From Planctomycetaceae bacterium (GTDB taxonomy: Bacteria; Planctomycetota; Phycisphaerae; UBA1845; UTPLA1): DNA of 64,000 nucleotides. Shown here piece after piece: positions 43,778 to 53,607 of the stretch. The notes below the pieces were generated by a model, which saw only the letters and a list, made by a program, of their open reading frames with translations, was not told where the DNA came from and did no database searches. The position numbers and the translations under genes are program-made. The DNA lies in contig CP030884.1 of the NCBI GenBank assembly GCA_006969385.1, positions 5,411,374 to 5,475,373 of the forward strand, in the 5' to 3' direction. Every line of letters begins with the position of its first letter. The first letter of the stretch is position 1.

Positions 43778-44326
43778 GTTCAATGCCCTTTCATGGTGCG
43801 CGAGGATGTTTGCGGTGGATGTGTAAGCGAACCGAGACGGGACCGTGACCGCGCACCGATCGAACGATCGCGTCGCGGCGTAACTTTCGCCGGAAACATT
43901 ATATGCACGGTGGCAAGGGCGAGACCATACAAGACGATGAAATCGGGCGGTGTATTTTTTTGAATGTCCTGCGGGGGAAACGAGACTTATTGATTGTGTC
44001 TTTGGTGATAATGTCGCGTTTATTCGCGACGGCTGAGCGAATGAAAGGGGGCGGCTGCCCCTGAACGCGTCCCACTGGTCAGCTTGCTGCCAGTGTTGCG
44101 AGCGCAGAGTGCGTACCGGCAAACGATGTCGAGAGCGGCCGTATCACCATTCAATTCCGATCAAATCGGTTGGTCGGCCACCATTCATGCGCACCGATAC
44201 GGTCGATCATCTCCGGAGTTTTTAGAGCCTTCGCTGCGCCCGTGGGCACTGGCTGCAAGCGGGTCAGTGGCACTCAACAGAAGCCGACTCCCGGTGGACC
44301 TCACCAAAATGCAAATAAACGGGAAG
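43778..44326. other. Gene-free region
   Basis: 549 nt between two minus-strand genes. Open frames on both strands are short and have no recognisable protein character. I see no repeat of the window's families here apart from a local CGATCG-rich palindromic patch at about 43857-43873. Confidence 0.45.
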
Positions 44327-44779
44327 TCAGTCGGCCGGCCTTTGTTCGCGTAGTAGTTTATCGAGATTCACACTCATTCTCGAGTACGTCTCTGATTCGC
44401 TCTCGTCGTTTCTCAATCGAATCAGATAAACCGGATCACCACTCATGTCGTTGATGAGTAAGCCATCACGCACCGGATGACCGTTCGATGTGTATCCCCA
44501 AGTGATTACGAGATCCTCAAAGCAGCGTATCTCGTGGCCGTCGCGCGTATATACAGACCCATCGCCGTCGCCTTGCTTCAAAATACCGGCTTCGAACATA
44601 TCCGACCATGAACTCGGAAAAACCGATTGCTCATCGATGTAAAGCGCAAAAGCCAATCCGGCCTGCACGAGGCACTGCTGCTTGAGTTGTACTTTTGGTA
44701 CGTTACTGCTCGCAAAATAAACGCCACTCCCAATGGCGAGTACGATTGTAGATATGATCAGTCGTTTCAACATTGCCAT
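44327..44779 (-). CDS. Membrane-anchored protein of unknown function
   Basis: 150 residues. An N-terminal membrane segment (about residues 4-22) is followed by a soluble domain (QQCLVQAGLAFALYIDEQSV, FPSSWSDMFEAGIL) with some resemblance to pseudopilin-like small anchored proteins that have a single N-terminal helix. No cleavage motif of prepilin type is evident. The first ATG in the frame is used; a TTG lies two codons upstream. It is followed by another small membrane protein gene in the upstream direction and may be co-transcribed with it. Confidence 0.5.
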   Translation of the reverse strand: MAMLKRLIISTIVLAIGSGVYFASSNVPKVQLKQQCLVQAGLAFALYIDEQSVFPSSWSDMFEAGILKQGDGDGSVYTRDGHEIRCFEDLVITWGYTSNGHPVRDGLLINDMSGDPVYLIRLRNDESESETYSRMSVNLDKLLREQRPAD

Positions 44780-44803
44780 GCCCAACGATAAAGAGTGACA
44801 AAG

Positions 44804-45187
44804 CTAGATTTCATCCCAAAATGCAAGAGTAAAATTCACCGCAAAAGACAAGAAGCAATACCACCAAATAATGCGACGATAACGTTGCTCCTGCTTCTTC
44901 GGCCAATGCAAAATCATCCCAATCGGCAAGACGAACAAATTCCCCAAAAAAGCCAGCATGTGGACCAAAAGGCCGTCTCCTTCGGACCCGTACTTAAACG
45001 GCTTACTCGGGTCGAACATAAAGATTGCCATCATCGATAGGACGTTGGTTGCAGTTGCCAACGCAATGACAACAATCGAGACCGGCCCGAGTCGGCCGGC
45101 CTTGACGGGCGGCGTCCGGCCGTAGGCGATTTCGTGAATTTGATCTTCGTCGCCACTCACTATTTCGCCATCGACGTTCGTCATCAT
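44804..45187 (-). CDS. Small membrane protein of unknown function
   Basis: 127 residues with three hydrophobic segments (about 34-56, 72-92, 105-124) after an acidic N-terminus. No family recognised. It is 24 nt upstream of the 44327-44779 gene on the same strand, suggesting a two-gene unit, and 36 nt downstream of the giant FG-GAP gene. Confidence 0.5.
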   Translation of the reverse strand: MMTNVDGEIVSGDEDQIHEIAYGRTPPVKAGRLGPVSIVVIALATATNVLSMMAIFMFDPSKPFKYGSEGDGLLVHMLAFLGNLFVLPIGMILHWPKKQEQRYRRIIWWYCFLSFAVNFTLAFWDEI

Positions 45188-45223
45188 TGACCCACTGGCC
45201 GCGGAATTGCCCGACCTTGCCAG

Positions 45224-48061
45224 CTACGGTGCAACCAGCGCCGCAATAAACCCGTCGATATCGCGACCGTCGATAACGTTATCAGCGGACATATCCGCTA
45301 GTTCGATATCGCAGCCGGGATAGGCCGCCGCGTATCCATTCGCGTCGGTCAATGCCAGCGAAAACGCCGGTACGTCTGCCAGCGTGACCACGCCATTACA
45401 ATTCATATCCCCCAACTGTGGTTCGCAATCGTTGATGATGCCGTCGAAGTCGCTATCGGTTTGGCAGTGGTCGGGGATACCATCGCTGTTGCAATCACCG
45501 GGAATTTTGATTGCGGCATACAACAGGCCGTCAATCGGTGCGGTGACTAATAAATCAATATTGCCGTCACCATCGAGATCGGCCGGCTCAATCGCATCGA
45601 TGGGCCCCAAGTCGAGATTGTCTAATTGAATAATATTCCAAGGATTACCCTCGCGACCAAATCGCGTCCCGACCGTCAAGTGTCGACCTTCCGTGCGTAC
45701 GATGTCAACGAGCCCATCCCCATCAATGTCGACGATGGCGCTACCGGAGGCAAGCACATTGCGTGAAACTGGTGCCAATCGTCGGCCCCACTGCCCTCCA
45801 AGCCCATCCTCATTCTCCATCACGTAACAGTGGCCAATTTGCGGTGAAGGTGCCACGCCTTGAGCCTCAACAATAACATCAAGATCGCCATCGCCTTCCC
45901 AATCAAACGAGCGAACCAGAATCGTGCCTGTCTGTTGGTCGTATATGGTCCGTGCGTTACCGAAATTGCCGAGACCGTCTGAGTTCTCAAACCAAACCAC
46001 CTTAGTGTCACCAAATGCTGCAGCAATGATGTCGACATCTCCGTCGCCATCGACGTCAGCCAAGTCAAGCGCAAACGGATCGATGAGCGTACTTGACACG
46101 ACCCTTCCGGCAGCAAATCCCGGCATTGCATCAAGTTTCTCATACCACAAGACTGCACCGTCATATGCTGTGACAACCAAATCTTGGTCACCATCTCCAT
46201 CGATATCGGCAAATCGGATACGCGTATACTCGTCATAGGTCGAGTCGATTACCTGTATCGGCCCGAAACTACCAAGGCCGTCCGTATTGCGACACCAACC
46301 AAGCGTACCATTTTCGACCGTCCCAAACACTACATCGACGGCGGCATCTTGATCGATGTCGAGAAGTATGACTTCGTAGGCTGCAGGCAATTGATCGGCG
46401 ACCAAGATCGCGGGCCCGAAACCGCCGCCGCCATCATTGGCGTGCCACTGTACGCTGCCCAGCGTTCGATCCGTCGTGATCGCATCTATATCGCCGTCAC
46501 CGTCGATATCGCCCGCATCCAGACCCGAAAAACGACCGGCGCTCGTACCCGCAATAGTGTAATTGAACGAAATCTTCGGATCGCATGCGTCGATCAGCCC
46601 GTTGAAATCGCAATCGCCTTCGCACGAATCGGGCACATCGTTGGCATTGCAATCATCGATCACGGCATCACAACTATCGGGGAATCCGTTCCCATTGCAG
46701 TCTTCAAGTAAACCGTCGGCTAACTCACACGCATCGGCCATGCCGTTATTGTCGCAATCTCTATTCGTTGCATAGGCGATGACGATAGGATCATTCGGAG
46801 ATGCTGGAGTGAGGATGGCATCTTGCCGACCATTGCCGTCCACATCGGCAAGCTTCATCTCATCATATAAAATCGGGAACACTTGTTGCCGTTCGTACGG
46901 TGTGGAAAACATTCCCGAGCCATCCTGATTGATGCGCCATTCGAGATTTCGACTTGTGACTGGCGAAAGAACTATCACATCCAAGTCATGATCGCCATCG
47001 ACATCTGTCAGTTTTAGATCTGTAACGCCGGTTCCGGGTTGAGTTAGGTTTTGCCCCAATACAAATGTCCCCATGCCATCTGCGTTTCGCATCCATCCGT
47101 TATCCGTAGAATTTCTTCGACCAATAAACAGATCCTGATCGCCATCACCATCGATGTCGCCGGTATCGATTTGATTGACGATAGTAAAGGGGGTTGGAAT
47201 TGATATTGCCGGCCCAAAGCTTTGTGCCACGTGATCATATCGGTACCAACGGCAAGGATTAGGAAAGCTGCCGACGGTGACGATGTCGAAGTCAGTATCG
47301 CCATCGATATCGCAGACGCTTATTTCTGAAAACGCGGTACCGGGCGTGATGGAGGTCAATTCACTAAAACTGCCAAGTCCGTCGGTGTTTAGCCAGATCC
47401 CGATCGCGGCTTGACCGGTAGAGCCGAAGATTAGATCTGGATCGTTATCGTTATCAAAGTCGCGGACGAATATTTGAACATCGCCAGATACAGTATTGGT
47501 TATGGAATGAGCTACCCATTCATTCCCCATTCCATCTTCATTTTCCAGCCAACTCACGCCGCCATCAGCATTCGGAGCCACGACGATATCCATATCCCCA
47601 TCGCCGTCGAAATCACCGGACTCTAGACTCGTACCGCCATTCGCAGCAATCGGCAGCAAGAACACACTCGAGTCAAACAACGAAGGTCCGTTGCCATTTA
47701 GGTTGCGCGTGATTTGCAGAAAATTGCTATTCGAAAATCTCGGTTGGACGGTCACAAAATCCAGATCACCATCGGCGTCAACATCCAATGCAAGCGCACC
47801 GTAATATTGTTGCGGCCCAAAACTGAGGGTGGACTTAATTGGTCGAAACGCGACATTTGACTCGCACTCGTCCAACACGCCGTCGCCGTTACAGTCACGA
47901 CTCGTACCATTGGCGATATCTATCGCGTCGTCGATGCCGTTGTTGTTGCAATCGGTGCCACCGGCATGAACAGCGAGCGGGGTCATTGCCAAAACGACGC
48001 TTAGACTTATCCACAACCAAAGATCAAAATGGTGAAATCGATAGCCCTTTCCTTGATGCAT
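45224..48061 (-). CDS. Large secreted FG-GAP/VCBS repeat protein with dockerin-like C-terminus
   Basis: 945 residues. A signal peptide ending at about residue 35 (AVHAGG) is followed by a TSP3/EF-hand-like insert (DCNNNGIDDAIDIANG). About fourteen FG-GAP/VCBS blades repeat the pattern DxDGDGDxDxxx and are predicted to fold as Ca-binding beta-propellers, in two arrays split by a second cysteine-bearing Ca-binding region (DCNGNGFPDSCDAV). The C-terminus (GDMNCNGVVTLADVPAFSLA, LADMSADNVIDGRDIDGF) is dockerin-like. Start 48061 is preferred because a GGAAGGG lies at a good distance; in-frame starts also exist at 48070 and 48091. No sorting tail follows. Confidence 0.85.
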   Translation of the reverse strand: MHQGKGYRFHHFDLWLWISLSVVLAMTPLAVHAGGTDCNNNGIDDAIDIANGTSRDCNGDGVLDECESNVAFRPIKSTLSFGPQQYYGALALDVDADGDLDFVTVQPRFSNSNFLQITRNLNGNGPSLFDSSVFLLPIAANGGTSLESGDFDGDGDMDIVVAPNADGGVSWLENEDGMGNEWVAHSITNTVSGDVQIFVRDFDNDNDPDLIFGSTGQAAIGIWLNTDGLGSFSELTSITPGTAFSEISVCDIDGDTDFDIVTVGSFPNPCRWYRYDHVAQSFGPAISIPTPFTIVNQIDTGDIDGDGDQDLFIGRRNSTDNGWMRNADGMGTFVLGQNLTQPGTGVTDLKLTDVDGDHDLDVIVLSPVTSRNLEWRINQDGSGMFSTPYERQQVFPILYDEMKLADVDGNGRQDAILTPASPNDPIVIAYATNRDCDNNGMADACELADGLLEDCNGNGFPDSCDAVIDDCNANDVPDSCEGDCDFNGLIDACDPKISFNYTIAGTSAGRFSGLDAGDIDGDGDIDAITTDRTLGSVQWHANDGGGGFGPAILVADQLPAAYEVILLDIDQDAAVDVVFGTVENGTLGWCRNTDGLGSFGPIQVIDSTYDEYTRIRFADIDGDGDQDLVVTAYDGAVLWYEKLDAMPGFAAGRVVSSTLIDPFALDLADVDGDGDVDIIAAAFGDTKVVWFENSDGLGNFGNARTIYDQQTGTILVRSFDWEGDGDLDVIVEAQGVAPSPQIGHCYVMENEDGLGGQWGRRLAPVSRNVLASGSAIVDIDGDGLVDIVRTEGRHLTVGTRFGREGNPWNIIQLDNLDLGPIDAIEPADLDGDGNIDLLVTAPIDGLLYAAIKIPGDCNSDGIPDHCQTDSDFDGIINDCEPQLGDMNCNGVVTLADVPAFSLALTDANGYAAAYPGCDIELADMSADNVIDGRDIDGFIAALVAP

Positions 48062-48224
48062 GACTTGCATCCCTTCCTGTTTCTGACGCAACCGTCAATA
48101 GTGTTGTCGTTAATGAATCGACTGGAGTTTTTATGTCGGGATTCCTTCACTAAATTTTATCCGATATTCGTGCCCCATCGCAATGATTCGGCTGTATCGC
48201 AAGGCGGTTCGGATCATCACGACC

Positions 48225-49286
48225 TCACCCATCCAACACCCCATCCGCCAGGTCAAACAAAAACGGCACCAACCCCGCCAGTGGATCGATGATCGGCACC
48301 GCGACTGTCGGCCCGCTCGCCGCGTCGAGCCAGCGGTCGATGCCGCCTTCGAGAAGCATGCCGTCGAGCGAAAACACGCTGACGTCGTTAAGGCCCGCCG
48401 CTTTGATTGCCATCACATCGAGCGCGATATCGAGCGGGTCGATATAGCCCGCCGTCGTGACGAGGCCGGGCGTGCCAATGGTGCCGATGGCGATTTGCGC
48501 GCTGTCACCATATTGCCGGCGCACTTCGACGGCGTATTCATACACAAACGCGGGCGATAGCGGCAGACCGACCAGTTCGCCGATCGACGAGCGATACAGA
48601 ATCACGCTTACGCGATCCCACGGGATGCCAGTCACCGGCGTATCGAGCACATCCTGCAAGTCATCGTCGCCGTCGCGCGGATCGTTGATCGCCCACGGCA
48701 AAACGACGGCCATCGCCTGCACCCCGCGCGCCTGGATGTCTTCGACCATGGCGGTAATGGTGTTACGCGCTTCCAAATACGCCGCCATATCCTGCCGCGT
48801 TTGCAAGAGATCGAAGAAGCCCAACGGCCCTTCGGTCATGATGGTCGCGGCCAACTCTTCGGCGTAATCAAAAGCCGGTTCGATGTCGTAGATCAACATC
48901 TGTAGCGTGATGTCGTTGGCGTCGGCCCAGTCGAGTACGTCGGTCGTAAACGACCGAAAGGCGGCGGCGTTGGTTTCATTGAGCCAAATGCCATCGTCGG
49001 GCAGCTGTAACCAGAGCGTGACGTTTAGGCCGTCGGCGTTGGCGTTAGTAAGAAACGTTGCCAACTCGTCATTGATATCAGTGGGCGCGACGGCGAGATA
49101 GAGATCGACACCGCGCTCGGCCAGCGCGGGCACGCTGGGTTCGACCTCTGCCAGTGGGAGGAATTCGCTCCAGACGGCGAGGTTGTCGATGGGCGGTTGG
49201 TAGCAGGCGGTACACGACAACACGATCAGGCTCGCGATGAGTCGGTTGGCGTACCGTTGCTTGCGGAGATGGCAATCCTTCATCAA
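48225..49286 (-). CDS. Predicted lipoprotein with TIM-barrel-like fold
   Basis: 353 residues with a signal peptide and lipobox SCTAC (Cys28). The body has alternating strand/helix repeats suggestive of a TIM barrel: LYLAVAPTD, NVTLWLQLP, DITLQMLIYDIEP, GVQAMAVVLPWAIND, SVILYRSS and IAIGTIGTPG. YDIEP resembles the acidic catalytic region of some glycosidase barrels, but no family can be named. It may be a surface glycosidase or a non-catalytic relative. Confidence 0.6.
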   Translation of the reverse strand: MMKDCHLRKQRYANRLIASLIVLSCTACYQPPIDNLAVWSEFLPLAEVEPSVPALAERGVDLYLAVAPTDINDELATFLTNANADGLNVTLWLQLPDDGIWLNETNAAAFRSFTTDVLDWADANDITLQMLIYDIEPAFDYAEELAATIMTEGPLGFFDLLQTRQDMAAYLEARNTITAMVEDIQARGVQAMAVVLPWAINDPRDGDDDLQDVLDTPVTGIPWDRVSVILYRSSIGELVGLPLSPAFVYEYAVEVRRQYGDSAQIAIGTIGTPGLVTTAGYIDPLDIALDVMAIKAAGLNDVSVFSLDGMLLEGGIDRWLDAASGPTVAVPIIDPLAGLVPFLFDLADGVLDG

Positions 49287-49656
49287 CGACGATCCTCATG
49301 AATATGTTGCTTGATAAATGACACGAGCAGTAGTCGGGTGCCACGATTGCCCTGCAAGGCAAGCGTGCTGATTGTAGCCAATACGTGGGTGTAAGCAGCA
49401 GGGTAGTTTGTACTCAACTCACCATCTAATGTCGCGAGTGTTTCGATGGGTTGAGTACATACCTCCCTACCCGCTAGAATCTCCACTTAAAGGCATATTC
49501 AATTGCTAAACGTCATCATCTCAGTAGTCAAGAAATAAAAAGGTAAGTTTGACTTTCTGGATGAACCATGTAAGAAGTTTCCGGTTTTATTACTCACAAT
49601 GAAATACGGCTCCTTAATGCGGATTTCAGTCAGTTTTTGGGGAGACTTTTTAAACG
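49287..49656. other. Intergenic region with REPIN-like pair
   Basis: 370 nt divergent region between two lipoprotein genes. It contains the inverted pair at 49403-49470. The right half (49495-49640) is A/T-rich and probably contains the promoter for the plus-strand gene. No gene seen. Confidence 0.5.
49403..49470. repeat. REPIN-like inverted pair, TACTCAAC type
   Basis: The left unit starts GTAGTTTGTACTCAACTC. The right unit reads GGGTTGAGTACATACCTCCC then TAC, so its reverse complement starts GTAGG and contains GTACTCAACCC. The stem on the left copy is partly deleted. The same hairpin type occurs alone at 50573-50597. Confidence 0.6.
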
Positions 49657-50133
49657 ATGAGAAATTCTGAGACTATTGCAATTACTCTAAGAACGATTGG
49701 GGCTGGATGGATGTTCGCCTTAATGATGATCACAGGCTGCGAAAGAAGCGGACCAAGTTCTGCAAATACGGGCCAAGAAATGTTCCAAGCGTTGCTTTCG
49801 AATCCAATTCCGTCAAGCGTGAAGAGCCTCGAAGGCCTGGGCGATACGTGGCAGGGTTACAGCTTGTATCTGAGATTCACGGCTTCTAACGACGATATCG
49901 ACGCCATTATCAAGCTGGGCTTCGTGCCAATTAAATGGAGCGAATGTACCGACAGATTTACGTTGCCAAAGGGATACGATCGCTTTAAACCGGCTTGGCG
50001 ACCTGCTGATATCGCCACCAAAGAATGCTACGAGTTGCGACAGGTGCAGAATAGCTGGACCCACTCTGGTTCGCATTATTTGGTGATCGACCGAGCAACA
50101 GGTACGGTCTATTTTTATGGCATCGGATCTTAA
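49657..50133 (+). CDS. Predicted lipoprotein of unknown function
   Basis: 158 residues. The signal peptide ends in lipobox MITGC (Cys28). The mature part has no family I recognise (TWQGYSLYLRFTASNDDIDA, PKGYDRFKPAWRPADIATKE). Its base composition is clearly A/T-richer than that of the housekeeping genes nearby, and it lies in a repeat-rich gap, so it may be an acquired or fast-evolving gene. Confidence 0.6.
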   Translation: MRNSETIAITLRTIGAGWMFALMMITGCERSGPSSANTGQEMFQALLSNPIPSSVKSLEGLGDTWQGYSLYLRFTASNDDIDAIIKLGFVPIKWSECTDRFTLPKGYDRFKPAWRPADIATKECYELRQVQNSWTHSGSHYLVIDRATGTVYFYGIGS

Positions 50134-50790
50134 GCTTTTCCGCGCTCGGTAACTGATCCTTTTTGACAGTAACATCGATTCTCAGGAAATCGTAGCTGCC
50201 TAGTCGGGAACATAGCCCGTCTATCGCTGTTATGAGTGATACGGCACGCGACAGTGCATGCAACATCGCTCTGCTTGAATTGAGAAATGGTCCGCACAGC
50301 GAGACCCTACAGCGATGCGACGACGCTCGTTTGGGAAACGGCATCTCCGTGATGGTAACGTTCGAAGCCGCTGAAAAACAAAAAATCCCCCCACTCACCG
50401 CGTGAATGCCCCCGGCGATACCCGTTTTACTAATTGGCCTCGAATCGCCCTTTACCGCCCCATTTCCGGACGGTCAGAACGCGACGAATTTCGTGGCGCT
50501 GGCGAGTGTCAAGGGCTGTCGCCGTTGGGCTACGGGGGGTGGTGCCACCATCCGGATGTCGCGGGCGTTGCGGTGGGTTGAGTACAACCCACCCTACCGA
50601 GGGCTGTCGCTATGAGACCGCAGGTCTTGCGAACGGCCGGTCACCGCTAGCGTCGGCTCAACATATACGACGACTAAGAAATTGATTCGGCACCGGCGAA
50701 AACGCGTCGCTGCCGAAATAAACCAACATCGCAGCACAATACGCCCCCGACGGGGGCAACCGTTTTTTCGACTCTGGGAGGAACCATCGA
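50134..50790. other. Gene-free region before sppA
   Basis: 657 nt. Short frames on both strands look like chance. Features seen are the REP-like hairpin at 50573-50597 and a run GAAAAACAAAAAA followed by CCCCCC at 50369-50394. The sppA promoter must lie in the last about 150 nt but is not obvious. Confidence 0.5.
50573..50597 (-). repeat. Single REP-like GTAG hairpin, TACTCAAC type
   Basis: On the minus strand GTAGG, then GTGGGTTG, loop TACT, CAACCCAC: an 8-bp perfect stem. It is the intact form of the units at 49403-49470. Confidence 0.65.
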
Positions 50791-52647
50791 ATGCAGGCTT
50801 ACCGCCGACTCGCTCGCATCTCTGTTAACCCGCACCGCAACCTCTTTGCGGTCGCTCTCACGCTGATGGCCGTGTTGGCCGGTTCTACGGTCGCGTTCGC
50901 CGCCGATACCGTCGCCGTTTTCAAGATTCGCGGCCCTGTCGCCGAACAGCCCGATCAGTCGGGCCTGGCCGAACTGTTGGGCGACGCCGGCCCCGTTAGC
51001 ATGTATTCGCTGGTCAAGAAGCTGCACAGCGCCCAGAAGGATTCCAATCTCAAGGGCGTCATTCTCGATATCGATCAGGCCGGTCTTGGCTTCGCCCAAG
51101 TTCAGGAACTGCGCGGCCAGATCAAAGCGCTCAAGGCCGCCGGCAAAGATGTTTGGGTATTGGCCGAAGGGCTCACCAACGGAACGATGTTGCTCGGCTC
51201 CGAAGCCACGCGCCTGCTGCTCGTGCCGACCGGCGAAGTAATGATCAACGGTCTCTATTCGCAAGGCATGTATTTCAAAGAGATGCTCGGCAAGATCGGT
51301 GTGGAAGCCGACATGATGCACTGCGGCGATTTCAAATCGGCCGCCGAGCCGTTCACGCGCACCGGCCCAAGTGAAGAGGCCGCCGCCCAGATGAACCGCC
51401 TGCTCGATAGCTTGTTTGAGCAGATGATCAAAGACATCGCCGAGAGCCGAAACCTTTCGGAGGCGCGCGTGCGCGAACTGATCGACATCGGCATGTTCAG
51501 CGCCAAGGAAGCCAAGAAGGCCGGCCTCGTCGATGATCTGATGTATCGCGAAGACTTCGTCCGCGCCGTCAAAGATCGCTACGGTTCGGACGTCAACGTG
51601 ACGGCGTCTTACAAGTCCGGCAAGAAGCCCGACCTCAACTTCGATAACCCGTTCAGCATGTTTAAAGTGTTCGGCGATCTGATGAAGCCGCCGGGAACAT
51701 CGAGCGATCCCGCGGTTGCCATCGTTTATGTCGAAGGCCCCATCACGACCGGCCCCACGCAGCAAGGTCTGTTCGGTGGAACTGAAAACGCCGGTAGCGA
51801 TACGATTCGCCGCGCGATTGCCGAAGCCGCCGACGATCCGTCGGTGCAGGCGCTGGTGTTGCGCGTGAACTCGCCGGGCGGTTCGGCGTTGGCTTCCGAC
51901 ATCATTTGCGAAGCCGCCGAACGCTTCAAAGCGGATGGTCGGCCGTTCATCGTCTCGATGGGCAACGTTGCCGCCAGCGGTGGCTATTACGTATCGACGC
52001 TCGCCGACACCATATTTGCCGACCCGATGACGATCACCGGCTCGATCGGTGTGGTCGGCGGCAAGTTCGTCACCAACGGCCTGTGGGATTGGATCGGCGT
52101 CAGCACGCATGAATATAAACGCGGCGAACGCAGCGATATCTTCAGCACCACGCGCAAATGGAACGACGAAGAGCGCAAGCTGATGATGGACATGATGAAC
52201 CGCATCTACGACGACTTTAAGGGTCGCGTAACCACGGGCCGCGGTGACAAGCTCGAGAAAGACATCGAAGCGCTGGCCGGTGGTCGCGTTTATAGCGGTG
52301 CCGAAGCGCTGGATTTGGGCCTCGTTGATCGACTGGGCAGCTTTAGCGATGCCGTGCGCTTCGCCGCCAATGAAGCGAACATCTCCGATTACGAGATGCG
52401 CGTTTATCCGCGACCCAAATCGCCGTTTGATATCTTCTCCGAACTTCTGGGCGGCGCGGCGAAGGAAGATAAATTCATCGGCACGCCCTATCGCAGCAAT
52501 CCATTTGTGCAGCAAGCGATGGGCGCCGTGAGAACGATCGATCCAGATAAGGCACGCGTCTTGGCCGACTTCATCACGCACATGGAAATGCTTTCGAAAG
52601 AAGGCGTGCTGATGCTTAGCCCTTGCGCGACGACGTTCGCGCGGTAA
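50791..52647 (+). CDS. sppA: Signal peptide peptidase SppA (67K-type)
   Basis: A 618-residue, membrane-anchored or exported serine protease with duplicated S49 domains, as in the long SppA form, degrading signal peptides left in the membrane. An N-terminal hydrophobic segment (about 20-36) precedes domain 1 (about 40-290). The C-terminal domain (about 305-520) carries LRVNSPGGSALASD and the nucleophile Ser in NVAASGGYYVSTLADTIFAD. The general-base Lys should lie in domain 1, probably in LKAAGKDVWVLAEG. GGGAGG lies 12 nt upstream of the ATG. Confidence 0.92.
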   Translation: MQAYRRLARISVNPHRNLFAVALTLMAVLAGSTVAFAADTVAVFKIRGPVAEQPDQSGLAELLGDAGPVSMYSLVKKLHSAQKDSNLKGVILDIDQAGLGFAQVQELRGQIKALKAAGKDVWVLAEGLTNGTMLLGSEATRLLLVPTGEVMINGLYSQGMYFKEMLGKIGVEADMMHCGDFKSAAEPFTRTGPSEEAAAQMNRLLDSLFEQMIKDIAESRNLSEARVRELIDIGMFSAKEAKKAGLVDDLMYREDFVRAVKDRYGSDVNVTASYKSGKKPDLNFDNPFSMFKVFGDLMKPPGTSSDPAVAIVYVEGPITTGPTQQGLFGGTENAGSDTIRRAIAEAADDPSVQALVLRVNSPGGSALASDIICEAAERFKADGRPFIVSMGNVAASGGYYVSTLADTIFADPMTITGSIGVVGGKFVTNGLWDWIGVSTHEYKRGERSDIFSTTRKWNDEERKLMMDMMNRIYDDFKGRVTTGRGDKLEKDIEALAGGRVYSGAEALDLGLVDRLGSFSDAVRFAANEANISDYEMRVYPRPKSPFDIFSELLGGAAKEDKFIGTPYRSNPFVQQAMGAVRTIDPDKARVLADFITHMEMLSKEGVLMLSPCATTFAR

Positions 52648-52656
52648 CGCGGCGGG

Positions 52657-52687
52657 GTCGTCCCCCAGCCCCAGAGGGGCAGGGGCA
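52657..52687 (-). repeat. Dispersed G/C-rich repeat, CCCCTCTGGGG family, copy 3 (inverted)
   Basis: It begins 10 nt after the sppA stop and is the reverse of the copy at 38343-38373 over nearly its full length. Confidence 0.75.
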
Positions 52688-52724
52688 GCCGGGCGTTCAT
52701 TCCGCGGGACCGCGCTTCGGATCG

Positions 52725-52748
52725 GAGCCGCGCCCGTAAGGAAGCGGT
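52725..52748 (+). repeat. Dispersed repeat, RFLTGAA family, copy 5
   Basis: Exact match to the family core. It pairs in inverted orientation with 52959-52982, flanking the terminator at 52839-52888. Confidence 0.8.
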
Positions 52749-52838
52749 CACGGTAAGAATTGAAGCAGGCGATTGTCTCGCCAGCGTCTAAACATTGCGC
52801 CGCGAACAACAACTTAACTTTGACCCCACTCCACCCCT

Positions 52839-52888
52839 GGCCCGGTCGCCTGAGCTCATCTTACTTCAGGCTGCCGGGCCGTTTTTTA
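52839..52888 (+). terminator. Rho-independent terminator downstream of sppA
   Basis: Stem GGCCCGG...CCGGGCC with a second inner stem GCCTGA/TCAGGC, followed by GTTTTTTAT. It lies about 190 nt after the sppA stop. Confidence 0.75.
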
Positions 52889-52958
52889 TAAGTTGGGATG
52901 GTCTTGGCTGACGGACGAATCCCCGAGGTTGTTTAAGTCTATTTGCATTGCGACGCTA

Positions 52959-52982
52959 ACCGCTTCCTTACGGGCGCGGCTC
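52959..52982 (-). repeat. Dispersed repeat, RFLTGAA family, copy 6
   Basis: Inverted exact partner of 52725-52748. Confidence 0.8.
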
Positions 52983-53046
52983 TGCTTGGTCGCGTGCTTC
53001 TTCAATCGCATGCACACAATTCGCCGCCTCGCCTACAATCATCGGC

Positions 53047-53565
53047 ATGTCGTTTGAGTTTCCCACCGATCGCCCGTTGCCCGACTTTGGCCTGGTATGC
53101 CTCAACTGTCGCTACCGGTTGGCAGGCTTAACCAGACCGCGCTGCCCGGAATGCGGTCGCGCAATTGAGTTGGAAGAATACGTCCCTAAGGGCGACTTCC
53201 CCACGCTCATTTTTGCCGGTCGAGAAGTGCGCTTAACACCGCAGCTCGAAGCGCGCTTTCGCAAGGCGCGCATTCATTACACCACCAAGCTCGGTCATAC
53301 CGACGCCATGTACGGTCTCGAGCGCATGCCGATCTTCAAAAACAGCAAACGCGTGGGCGTCTTGCGCTCAGAATACTTCGCCGCGTTGGAATTGGTGCTC
53401 GAAGAACATCTGAATCCGACAGAACTGGCGGAAGAGGATCGCACCAGCGACACATCTGCTACGGACTCCGACGCACCCGATTGGACCTGCGAACACTGCG
53501 ATGAATCCAATCCCGCGACCTTTGATGTCTGCTGGAACTGCCATCGCGACGGCAAACCGGCGTAA
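53047..53565 (+). CDS. Zinc-ribbon and RanBP2-type zinc-finger protein
   Basis: 172 residues. The N-terminal zinc ribbon is LVCLNCRYRLAGLTRPRCPECG (two CxxC pairs). The middle region (about 45-120) has no recognised family, and the C-terminus is a RanBP2-type finger (WTCEHCDESNPATFDVCWNC). A CPECG ribbon is also found at the C-terminus of the paralogues at 62007 and 62824. Probably a cytoplasmic binding or regulatory protein. TACAAT at 53032-53037 could be its -10 box. It is followed closely by the DUF255 gene, which has its own candidate promoter. Confidence 0.65.
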   Translation: MSFEFPTDRPLPDFGLVCLNCRYRLAGLTRPRCPECGRAIELEEYVPKGDFPTLIFAGREVRLTPQLEARFRKARIHYTTKLGHTDAMYGLERMPIFKNSKRVGVLRSEYFAALELVLEEHLNPTELAEEDRTSDTSATDSDAPDWTCEHCDESNPATFDVCWNCHRDGKPA

Positions 53566-53577
53566 ACGCGCGGCATT

Positions 53578-53607
53578 TTGGCCGCGCCGCGAATTGCCCC
53601 CTATACT
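53578..53607 (+). promoter_or_regulatory. Candidate promoter of DUF255 gene
   Basis: TTGGCC, an 18-nt spacer, then TATACT, followed by CGCG. The -10 box and the next four bases equal those of the bactofilin promoter. The -35 match is weak. Confidence 0.4.

Noticed and set aside
43292..44122. Long version of the CARDB-like protein starting at 44122
   Set aside because: A proper signal peptide and Shine-Dalgarno occur at 43777; the upstream part is low-quality sequence.
50134..50790. Possible tRNA or small RNA gene in the gap before sppA
   Set aside because: No cloverleaf, CCA end or conserved T-loop could be found by eye on either strand.
50674..52812. 712-codon open frame on the minus strand opposite sppA
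   Set aside because: It is antisense to SppA, with a composition typical of reverse-read coding sequence, and its ends lie in repeats (it includes RFLTGAA).
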